Origin: Anaerolineales bacterium
Lineage (GTDB): Bacteria > Chloroflexota > Anaerolineae > Anaerolineales > UBA4823
Length of the DNA: 14,831 nucleotides
Reading direction: 5' to 3'
Assembly (NCBI GenBank): GCA_022865865.1
Contig: JALHTN010000414.1
Location: forward strand, 1 to 14,831
This document shows positions 8,430 through 14,376 of the stretch, one piece after another; position 1 is the stretch's first letter; every line of letters begins with the position of its first letter. The notes beneath the pieces were generated by a model. The model was not told where the DNA came from and did no database searches. It was given only the letters and a program-made list of their open reading frames with translations. The position numbers and the translations under genes are program-made.

Positions 8430-9743
8430 ATGAAATTGCAGGGAGAAAAGACCAAATCCTTGTTTGAAAAGGGGAAGAAAGTTATCCCGCATGGTGTAAA
8501 TTCAAACTTCCGTTATTGGGGAGATGAAGACACCCTGATCATTAAAAGGGGTGAAGGTGCTTACGTCTGGGATATGGACGACAAACGGTATATCGATTAC
8601 CGCCTCGGCTTCGGACCCGTGATCCTGGGTCATGCCTACCCACCTGTAGTCGAACGCGTTCAGGAAGCTTTACAGGGGGGCAATATTTTTGCCTGGACCA
8701 CCCCGTATGAGATCAGTGTTGCAGAGCGTATTTGCCGCATGTGCAAGGTTGATAAGGTACGCTTGACAAATACTGGCACCGAAGCAACAATGCATGCTTT
8801 GCGGATTGCCCGCGCTCATACCGGACGAGAAAAGTTTATCAAGTTCGAGGGGCAATACCATGGGATGGCAGATTACTTCATGTTCAGTACAGCTTCATCC
8901 AACCGGGGGGCTCTGGGTTCAATTCGCAGCCCAATCACCTCCCCAAATACATCCGGAATTCCTAAAGCTTTAAATCAGTATGTCCTTTTGGTCGCTTTCA
9001 ATGATTTTGAAGGTTTGGAGAAGACCGTCAAGAATAATTGGGGTGACCTGGCAGCGATCTTCGTAGAACCTTTGTTGGGTAACTCTGCCAGCATCATGCC
9101 AAAACCAGGCTTCCTGGAGAAGATCCGTGAGCTGTGTGATGAATACGGGATCGTGATGGTGTTTGATGAAGTCAAGACCGGATTCCGGGTCGCCAGGGGT
9201 GGCGCACAAGAATTATTTGGTCTTCAAGCCGATCTTGTTACCTATGCGAAAGCCATGGGCAACGGCTTCCCGATCGCTGCTATTGCGGGTAAAGAAGATG
9301 TGATGATGACTATAGAACCTGGCAGCATGGCACATGGCGGAACTTATACCGGTAATGTGGTCGGGGCTGCGGCGGCAGATAAAACCCTTGAAATATTAGA
9401 AGAGCAACCTGTCCTCGAAACCATCAATCAACGAGGCAAAAAACTGATGGCTGGTATTGATGATATCCTCACCGAGGCTGGCATCCCTCACGTGTTAACC
9501 GGTGTCCCCAGCATGTTCGGCATTTTTGTTGGAAAAGATGAGGAACCGCGCGATTTCAGAGATTACCTGGCTGGTGATGGTGAATTATATGAAGCCATCA
9601 GCATGGGATTAAATCAGCGCGGCGTTCAGCCAGATGCCGACGGCCGTGAACCCTGGTTCTTATGCTACGCATTAAGTGATGCGGATGTCGACGAAACTCT
9701 CAATATCTTCAACGATGCGGTTAAGGATGCCAAAGAGCAGTAG
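8430..9743 (+). CDS. Class III aminotransferase, glutamate-1-semialdehyde aminomutase-like (HemL family)
   Basis: This 437-aa PLP enzyme shows [17 protein letters not shown] (about 41-57), [15 protein letters not shown] (114-128), FDEVKTGFR with Asp246 expected to hold the pyridine nitrogen, and the PLP lysine Lys274 in [14 protein letters not shown]. Closest in style are glutamate-1-semialdehyde 2,1-aminomutases, but many HemL-like proteins act as omega- or beta-amino acid transaminases. The setting among amine-degrading genes, with no heme genes near, argues against a heme role. I chose ATG 8430 because GGAGG (8420-8424) stands 5 bp upstream; ATG 8418 in the same frame would place that site inside the gene, though an AGGA at 8403 leaves it possible. 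The gap from the previous gene is 30 bp. Confidence 0.85.
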   Translation: MKLQGEKTKSLFEKGKKVIPHGVNSNFRYWGDEDTLIIKRGEGAYVWDMDDKRYIDYRLGFGPVILGHAYPPVVERVQEALQGGNIFAWTTPYEISVAERICRMCKVDKVRLTNTGTEATMHALRIARAHTGREKFIKFEGQYHGMADYFMFSTASSNRGALGSIRSPITSPNTSGIPKALNQYVLLVAFNDFEGLEKTVKNNWGDLAAIFVEPLLGNSASIMPKPGFLEKIRELCDEYGIVMVFDEVKTGFRVARGGAQELFGLQADLVTYAKAMGNGFPIAAIAGKEDVMMTIEPGSMAHGGTYTGNVVGAAAADKTLEILEEQPVLETINQRGKKLMAGIDDILTEAGIPHVLTGVPSMFGIFVGKDEEPRDFRDYLAGDGELYEAISMGLNQRGVQPDADGREPWFLCYALSDADVDETLNIFNDAVKDAKEQ

Positions 9744-9771
9744 AGACATTCCACCTTCCACAGCGAAAACT

Positions 9772-10806
9772 ATGACTGACAAAATGCTTGCAAGCGATGA
9801 TCCACAAATGCCTCAAAATGTGAAAGACTTGGTCCGAGTTAAAGATTTGGTCAAGCACTATCCAGTACGCGGGGGAGTTTTGAGACGCGTTGTCGCCCAG
9901 GTGAAAGCTGTGGATGGGGTCTCATTCTCCATACAGCCGGGAGAGACATTAGGGTTGGTTGGCGAATCCGGTTGCGGTAAAAGCACGGTCGGCAACTGCA
10001 TCTTGCGCTTACTGCAGCCAACCAGCGGTACGATTGAATTGAACGGTGAGAACATTCAAGAATTGGGTTCGAAAGAACTGAAATCAGTACGCCGCGATAT
10101 GCAGGTGATCTTTCAGGACCCATATTCATCCCTCAATCCTAGAAAACCGATAGGTGATTCGATTTTGGCTGGCCTTAAAATTCACAAGATCGGTAAAGGC
10201 AAGGAACAGGTCGAAATGATGCACAATATGATCAGGAAAGTTGGCCTGGATCCATTTTTCTGCCACCGCTACCCACACGAATTCTCGGGAGGCCAGCGGC
10301 AGAGGATTGGAATCGCCCGAGCTTTAGTCTTGCATCCCAGCTTTATCGTATGCGACGAACCGGTCTCCGCATTGGACGTTTCGATTCAATCCCAGGTGTT
10401 GAACTTGCTGCGCGATCTACAGGATGAATTAAATCTAACTTACCTCTTCATCGCTCACAACCTGTCCGTCGTTGAGCATATTTCTGACCGCGTCGCGGTG
10501 ATGTACCTGGGAAAAATCGTTGAGATGGCAACCAGAGAAGACCTGTTTAAAAATCCTCTGCATATGTATACAAAGGCACTGATTTCAGCCATCCCGATCC
10601 CAGATCCCACCCTGGAGCGTGCTCGTATGCTGCTGGAGGGCGAAGTACCCAGCCCCTTGAATCCACCACCAGGGTGTCATTTTCACCCTCGTTGTTCGAT
10701 AGCTACCGAACAATGTTCCCAGGAAGAACCCATATTTGATGAAGTCGCTCCGAATCACTGGGTGGCATGTTTCAACCTGGAAGCTGCGAACCTGGTAGAA
10801 GTATGA
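9772..10806 (+). CDS. OppF/DppF-type peptide or amine ABC transporter ATP-binding protein
   Basis: This 344-aa ATPase powers an inner-membrane importer of the oligopeptide/dipeptide class. It shows Walker [10 protein letters not shown] (64-72), Q-loop [10 protein letters not shown] (from 114), signature [15 protein letters not shown] (171-185), Walker [13 protein letters not shown] (191-202), H-loop His229 in IAHNLS, and the C-terminal oligo_HPY cysteine motif [17 protein letters not shown] 9772 gives a family-like N-terminus; the frame is open further upstream inside the aminotransferase gene, and ATG 9784 is an alternative. The ribosome binding site is weak, so coupling to the gene 28 bp upstream is likely. 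Its usual partners (binding protein, two permeases, OppD) do not follow, so they may lie upstream of the window. Transporters of this class also carry non-peptide solutes. Confidence 0.92.
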   Translation: MTDKMLASDDPQMPQNVKDLVRVKDLVKHYPVRGGVLRRVVAQVKAVDGVSFSIQPGETLGLVGESGCGKSTVGNCILRLLQPTSGTIELNGENIQELGSKELKSVRRDMQVIFQDPYSSLNPRKPIGDSILAGLKIHKIGKGKEQVEMMHNMIRKVGLDPFFCHRYPHEFSGGQRQRIGIARALVLHPSFIVCDEPVSALDVSIQSQVLNLLRDLQDELNLTYLFIAHNLSVVEHISDRVAVMYLGKIVEMATREDLFKNPLHMYTKALISAIPIPDPTLERARMLLEGEVPSPLNPPPGCHFHPRCSIATEQCSQEEPIFDEVAPNHWVACFNLEAANLVEV

Positions 10807-10853
10807 GCGATTGTTCCCATGGATGAGTGTGAATCCGGGAAAAAGAACGAAGA

Positions 10854-10882
10854 AAGCCTGCGGTGAAAGATACCGCAGGCTT
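10854..10882. terminator. Bidirectional intrinsic terminator between convergent genes
   Basis: AAGCCTGCGGT and ACCGCAGGCTT form a perfect 11-bp GC-rich stem with a 7-nt loop (GAAAGAT). On the plus strand TCCTCTT follows; on the minus strand a T-rich run TTCTTCGTTCTTTTT follows. It lies 47 bp after the ABC ATPase stop and 47 bp before the end of the convergent SHOCT gene, so it can end both transcripts. It is probably the 3' end of the whole methyltransferase operon. Confidence 0.85.
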
Positions 10883-10929
10883 CCTCTTACCGATGTACCT
10901 TGCTCAATGAGCCATCCCTGACACCTGAC

Positions 10930-11364
10930 TTAGAGTCCGAGCAATTCCTTCTTCTTGGCTTCGAATTCCTCATCAGTGATGATTCCTTTATCACGCAGCT
11001 CGCCAAGTTTTTCAAGCTCTGCCAAATAGGAGGCATCACCAACACTATCAGCACTCTCTGCTGGAGGGCTCTGCCCTAAGGCTGCCTGGTCGGCTTCGTT
11101 CAAGGATTGGGATTGGATATTGAGTTCCTGCATGGCTTGCTCAAGATCCTGGTCTTCCAATTCGTCAGGTGGTATCCCGGTATGTTCCTCAATCCGTTGA
11201 GCGTCCTGCTGGCTGAGCTTGATTGCCGCATAAGTTCCGCTGGCTGCAAGAACTACGAAACCCCCGACCAGAACCCTTCTCCGCCGGACTCTACGCCGGG
11301 TTCGCCGCATAGTTCGGTGGGTTGTTCGACGGGCTGTGCGTCTTGCTCCTCTGCGCCTGGCCAT
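10930..11364 (-). CDS. SHOCT-domain protein with arginine-rich N-terminus and one membrane segment
   Basis: This 144-aa protein has three parts. Residues 1-30 hold 17 arginines. Residues 31-50 (VLVGGFVVLAASGTYAAIKL) form a likely transmembrane helix. The last 33 residues, from about 112 (YLAELEKLGELRDKGIITDEEF), form a SHOCT domain, a short C-terminal oligomerisation module. The acidic middle (about 55-100) is probably a flexible or helical linker. By the positive-inside rule the arginine tail should be cytoplasmic and the SHOCT part outside, unless the hydrophobic segment is only membrane-associated. GGAGGTGA, an almost complete anti-SD complement, stands 4 bp before the ATG, so translation should be strong. 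The function is unknown. It is convergent with the operon and probably unrelated to it. Confidence 0.88.
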   Translation of the reverse strand: MARRRGARRTARRTTHRTMRRTRRRVRRRRVLVGGFVVLAASGTYAAIKLSQQDAQRIEEHTGIPPDELEDQDLEQAMQELNIQSQSLNEADQAALGQSPPAESADSVGDASYLAELEKLGELRDKGIITDEEFEAKKKELLGL

Positions 11365-11549
11365 TTTGTCACCTCCAATTGAAAATAATTTTAGTTATCC
11401 AAATGTTAATTGTAATACAAGAAATAGTATCCATAACTTGATCCAGATTAACCTTTGTGTAGTACCTCCCACAGTGCAAAATTAATTATAATTCTCTTGC
11501 ACATCCTATTGCATTATATGATCGTGCAACATCTTTTCTGTAAAAGTGG
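11365..11549. other. AT-rich intergenic region upstream of the SHOCT gene, with a triple TTGCAC/GTGCAA motif
   Basis: This AT-rich stretch should carry the promoter of the minus-strand SHOCT gene, but I find no convincing -35/-10 pair. Three copies of one 6-mer occur in alternating orientation: GTGCAA at 11474-11479, TTGCAC at 11497-11502, and GTGCAA at 11524-11529. Any two neighbours can pair as stems of 6 bp. This could be an operator array or the decayed end of the adjacent insertion sequence. Confidence 0.35.
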
Positions 11550-11614
11550 TCAGGTGACCCATCGTTGGTGTAGTTCAGAACCTTTCAAATGATAAAATAA
11601 ACTATCAAAATCTT

Positions 11615-11662
11615 CAAAATTCCTATCTCCGCTGCAAGCGGACGGAGTATTACGGAATTTTG
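11615..11662. repeat. Imperfect palindrome (REP-like unit 1) in the transposase tail
   Basis: Outer arms CAAAATTCC and GGAATTTTG form 9 bp, and an inner TCCGCT-GCA-AGCGGA hairpin (11629-11643) or the alternative CTCCG/CGGAG pairing closes the centre. On the minus strand it contains the string AATACTCCG followed by GCTTGC, shared with the neighbouring palindrome. The design is like the short palindromic repeats dispersed in many bacterial genomes. Confidence 0.55.
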
Positions 11663-11672
11663 CCCCTACGGG

Positions 11673-11725
11673 TACAGATTTTGTTAAAGCTCGGAACCCA
11701 CGTAGCAAGCTACGGGGTATTCTGT
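11673..11725. repeat. Imperfect palindrome (REP-like unit 2) at the end of transposase homology
   Basis: TACAGA and TCTGTA bound the unit, and CGTAGC-AA-GCTACG (11701-11714) forms a tight inner stem, extended by ACCC and GGGT with one mismatch. On the minus strand it reads AATACCCCGTAGCTTGCTACG, resembling unit 1. Its outer edge lies 1 bp from where transposase similarity ends, which suggests insertion or recombination at this spot. Confidence 0.55.
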
Positions 11726-12112
11726 AAAAATAAATCTTGCCAGTCTCCCAGGTTTCGCTAATCTCCATAAGCAGAGCGCTCACCAACCTCAAGCAAGAAG
11801 CTTCATTGGGGAATATGCAAGCTACTCGGGTCCGTCGTCGGATTTCCAGGCATACTCGCTCCAAGCTATTGACTGTGCGGATCCTGCGCCGATGATCATC
11901 CGGAAAGGAAAACACGGTCAAACCTTCGGGAATATTGCCTTCCAGCCAATCGGCCAGTCTGGAAGCGCTTTGGGCATACTTCTCAACCGTCTTGCACAGC
12001 TGGGCTTCGGCCTGTGCTCGATCTGGTGAATTGAAGATATTTCGGATATCCGCTGCTACTTCTCGTTTCATGCTCTGGCGAGGCACGTACTGGCTGGCGT
12101 TCTGCTGCATAA

Positions 12113-12184
12113 CCTATCCTGAGCGAAGCCGATGGGTGAAAGGGCAGCGCCTCCAGGGGATACCGCTGTAGCATGCTTTGCGGT
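12113..12184. repeat. Short dispersed-repeat segment bordering the transposase remnant
   Basis: The minus strand reads CGGCTTCGCTCAGGATAGG (12113-12131), a close relative of the CTTCGACTTCGCTCAGGA repeat seen in many genomes. Next to it, 12162-12184 holds ACCGC and GCGGT arms around a palindromic AGCATGCT. The string GATACCGCTGTAGCATGCT resembles the core of the palindrome at 11695-11721, in opposite orientation. The rest, up to 12339, is AT-rich with no gene that I can support. Confidence 0.45.
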
Positions 12185-12339
12185 GTTGATCACAAAACAA
12201 AATTATCAATCTAAGATGACTGGTGAACGGGTAATTCTTTTGTAGATTTGTCTATTTATTTCCGAAATATCAGATAATTTGCAGTAGAAGCTTTCGCATT
12301 TTCACCGGGTGAAGATAATCCAGACCACAAAACCGAATT

Positions 12340-13041
12340 TTATCCTGGCTTGATGATGGAAAAGTTGGTTTCCTGGTCATAGAAATCCACCCCTTCGGCG
12401 CGTTTTAAGGCGTTTACCGCCCAATAAGTGAAGGGTGTGGCCAGGGTTTCAAACCCCACTTTGAACAGCCACTGGGATAAGATCGCCTGGCCAAGCGCGA
12501 AAGCGGGAAACACTCCCCAAAAAGCGATACTGATGAAAACCACTGAATCAGCCCCTTGGCCAACAATGGTTGAAGCAATTGTGCGCACCCAGAGATAACG
12601 CCCCTTGGTCCTTACTTTTAGTTTTGCCAGCACAATTGAATTTAAAAATTCTCCGACTAAATAAGCCAGGAAGGAAGCCAACAGAAGGCGCGGTGCGAAT
12701 CCCAATATTGCCTCATAAGCTTGTTGAGCTGCTTGTGGTGATTCAAAAACTCCAATCGTCCAGAAAGGGGGCGAATTTAGCCTACCGGCAATCCAAATCG
12801 CAATCACCGCGATCAGGTTACAGAAGAAACCCGTCCATATCACCTGGCGAGCCTTGGCAAATCCATATACTTCGGTTAATACATCACCAATGATGTACGC
12901 CACCGGGAACAGGATTACGGCTGCTGGCAAAACCAATCCCCCGATTGAGATCAACTTAACCGCGATGATGTTGGAAACAATCAAGGATGTAACGAACATT
13001 GCCGTTACAACATGGAACCACTTGTAACCTTTATCATTCAT
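12340..13041 (-). CDS. yhhQ: Queuosine precursor transporter, YhhQ (VUT) family
   Basis: This 233-aa integral membrane protein has about six hydrophobic segments (about residues 10-30, 34-52, 66-86, 114-134, 155-178 and 183-205). YhhQ-family proteins import the queuosine precursors preQ0 and preQ1. Family blocks seen are GDVLTEVYG (52-60), with its conserved acidic residues, and RTIASTIVGQGADSVVF (153-169). It lies 47 bp downstream of queF on the same strand, so the two likely share a transcript, and the pairing supports the assignment independently. The start ATG 13041 has no clear Shine-Dalgarno site, but it gives the usual cytoplasmic N-terminus before helix 1. It is downstream of queF, so translation may depend on readthrough from it. 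Confidence 0.9.
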   Translation of the reverse strand: MNDKGYKWFHVVTAMFVTSLIVSNIIAVKLISIGGLVLPAAVILFPVAYIIGDVLTEVYGFAKARQVIWTGFFCNLIAVIAIWIAGRLNSPPFWTIGVFESPQAAQQAYEAILGFAPRLLLASFLAYLVGEFLNSIVLAKLKVRTKGRYLWVRTIASTIVGQGADSVVFISIAFWGVFPAFALGQAILSQWLFKVGFETLATPFTYWAVNALKRAEGVDFYDQETNFSIIKPG

Positions 13042-13088
13042 AATAATTGATCATCGATAACCGGTGGAAGAATGGGAACCATTCTTAT

Positions 13089-13535
13089 TTACTCACTCCT
13101 CTCAGCTGGGTCAATAAACCACTGCTGGCGAGCAGCAAAGGTTTTTGTATTTTCCGCTTCAACTGTGATACCAATCCCACCCCGAATGTTAAACTCTCCG
13201 CTGACCTTACACCAATGAGGATCCAGGCATTGGACCAGGTCATCCAAGATCTGATTGACCACATGCTCGTGAAAGACACCTTCGTTTCTGAATGACCAGA
13301 TGTAAAGTTTAAACGACTTCGATTCGATGATTTTCTGATCGGGGACATACTGGATGCGAATTGAAGCAAAATCCGGTTGTCCAGTGGCGGGGCAAACACA
13401 GGTAAACTCATCAGTTTCAAGAGTAACCAAGTAATATCTGCCTGGTGAGCGATTTGGAAAAGCCTCTAATTTCTTACTTGGTTTTGCATTCTTTCCTAGT
13501 AAGGTTAAGTCATCGAGATCGGAAGGTTGGGTCAT
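13089..13535 (-). CDS. queF: NADPH-dependent 7-cyano-7-deazaguanine reductase (preQ0 reductase, type I)
   Basis: This 148-aa enzyme reduces the nitrile preQ0 to the amine preQ1, which is later placed in tRNA for queuosine synthesis. The single-domain (type I) length fits. The catalytic cysteine is Cys48 in FTCVCPATGQPDF, the acid is Asp55 in the same block, and the NADPH/substrate motif ESKSFKLYIWSFRNEGVFHE (71-90) ends with the conserved Glu90. ATG 13535 is my choice; a TTG four codons... two codons earlier (13541) sits closer to GGAG and is a valid alternative. A promoter-like pair lies upstream at 13603-13630. The remaining queuosine genes (queC, queD, queE, tgt) are not in the window; the linked transporter suggests salvage of preQ0. 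Confidence 0.94.
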   Translation of the reverse strand: MTQPSDLDDLTLLGKNAKPSKKLEAFPNRSPGRYYLVTLETDEFTCVCPATGQPDFASIRIQYVPDQKIIESKSFKLYIWSFRNEGVFHEHVVNQILDDLVQCLDPHWCKVSGEFNIRGGIGITVEAENTKTFAARQQWFIDPAERSE

Positions 13536-13602
13536 TTTCAAACTTTCTCCAAATGAAAGATGTGTTGAATGGTATCAAACAAACACCCATAATTCAAGAA
13601 CT

Positions 13603-13630
13603 ATTATATACACATAATGCTTGATCTAAA
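13603..13630 (-). promoter_or_regulatory. Predicted sigma-70-type promoter for queF-yhhQ
   Basis: On the minus strand a perfect TATAAT (13603-13608) stands 16 bp downstream of TTTAGA (13625-13630), which matches 4 of 6 positions of the -35 consensus. It would place the transcription start about 60 bp before the queF ATG. I saw no preQ1 riboswitch signature in that leader. Confidence 0.4.
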
Positions 13631-13739
13631 GGTATAGGATTAACGACTTATATTCTCGCCTGGATAAGTTATACGCAGCGAGATTAAAATGAATTTGTGA
13701 ATTCGAGAAATTATTTTGAGATGGTTTCGATCAGTACGT

Positions 13740-13919
13740 TCACCTCAGCAGGAGAACCGCTGCTGAACACACTGTGCAGGCAGACATCAGTACTATCGCT
13801 ACAATGCCCGCCCCATACCATACGCTGCGCCTGTTGGCAGCATTGTATCGTTTGAGATCACCTTCAAATTCCTCTAAGTCCCGTTGAGCCATTTCTGAAA
13901 ATGACGTCGATGGGTACAT
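13740..13919 (-). CDS. Small single-pass membrane protein (59 aa), hypothetical
   Basis: An ATG at 13919 is preceded by GGGAGG (13925-13930) with a 5-nt spacer, and a 59-codon frame follows, ending in TGA at 13740. The N-terminal half is polar and acidic (SEMAQRDLEEFEGDLKRYN), and residues 34-58 form one strong hydrophobic helix (WYGAGIVAIVLMSACTVC, then SAAVLLL). An amphipathic start followed by a membrane helix is the pattern of a real small membrane protein. Two cysteines (48 and 51) form a CxxC in the membrane part. It matches no family I recognise. It stands alone on the minus strand, and 198 bp separate it from queF. Confidence 0.6.
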   Translation of the reverse strand: MYPSTSFSEMAQRDLEEFEGDLKRYNAANRRSVWYGAGIVAIVLMSACTVCSAAVLLLR

Positions 13920-13965
13920 CGCTTCCTCCCTAGTTCAACCTGAACCGCTAAATAATTGCTACCAT

Positions 13966-14000
13966 CTTCCCGAATTTGGAGGGGTTCCCAGCTCGGGAAG
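13966..14000. other. Hairpin upstream of the small membrane protein gene
   Basis: CTTCCCGA and TCGGGAAG form a perfect 8-bp stem around a 19-nt loop containing GGGG and CCC. No T-run follows on either strand, so it is not a clear terminator. It lies 47 bp before the start of the 59-aa gene and could be an operator or part of its leader. Confidence 0.35.
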
Positions 14001-14376
14001 TATTCAATTGGACGAAAAATAAATTAATCCATTCCTTGTACTATAGAAAACGTAATGATACACAAATAGTTTCACTTTTTCACTAGTAAATTTGTACTGA
14101 TCGCTTAACAGTTGTGCAAGCCGATCAATTCATCCTAATTAATATACGTAAAAAGACCACGAAAGGTTTGATCCAGAAGACCTTTGATCATTCCTCTTTC
14201 TCCTCTGCGAGTACAAATGTTCGCAGCTGCTGGGATGAAATAGGATATTAATGCAATTTGTGCTGTAGATTTTTTTATGGCAAGTCTAATTAAATATGGA
14301 GACAAGGATGGTGCATTGAAATAATAAGGGGCTGCTGATTACCAGGCGTTATCCATCCTTATCTAAAAATCAATGC
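14001..14376. other. AT-rich intergenic stretch, no supported gene
   Basis: I see no convincing gene of normal size here. It includes a copy of the TTGATCCAGA-NN-ACCT string (14168-14183) that also occurs at 3408 and 11438, and a very short minus-strand frame described separately. Stop codons are frequent in the other frames. Confidence 0.5.
14135..14191 (-). CDS. Possible 18-residue peptide
   Basis: An ATG at 14191 is preceded by AGGAGAAAGAGGA and followed by 18 codons (MIKGLLDQTFRGLFTYIN) and TAG. The residues could form an amphipathic helix. The purine-rich leader is the only positive sign, and so short a frame occurs often by chance. The same frame stays open upstream for about 35 codons without a good start. 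Confidence 0.15.
   Translation of the reverse strand: MIKGLLDQTFRGLFTYIN

Larger units (their letters stand above)
11550..12110 (-). pseudogene. IS256-family (Mutator-type) transposase remnant, C-terminal third
   Basis: The translation matches the C-terminal part of IS256-family transposases: VAADIRNIFNSPDRAQAEAQL, WLEGNIPEGLTVFSFP, RIRTVNSLERVCLEIRRRTRV, then GIFPNEE-like CIFPNEASCLRLVSALLMEI and TWETGKIYF. The NSLE segment holds the glutamate of the DDE triad; the two catalytic aspartates and the DNA-binding half are missing, so it cannot transpose by itself. Recognisable homology covers 11727-12110. From 11726 down to the TGA at 11550 the frame runs through two palindromic repeats and reads as an unusual tail. 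The 5' side stops at a point where another short repeat begins (12113). A full element has about 400 codons. No clear terminal inverted repeats or target duplication could be paired. Confidence 0.85.

Noticed and set aside
8430..9743. Assignment as hemL in tetrapyrrole synthesis
   Set aside because: There are no heme genes in the operon, and HemL-like folds are common among amino acid transaminases; the neighbours are amine-degrading genes.
12570..12893. Plus-strand frame of 107 aa opposite the YhhQ-like gene
   Set aside because: It is a shadow of a well-conserved membrane protein gene on the minus strand.
13536..13740. preQ1 riboswitch in the queF leader
   Set aside because: No short stem with the A-rich 3' tail and C-rich loop expected of a preQ1 class I aptamer could be found; only a promoter-like pair is visible.
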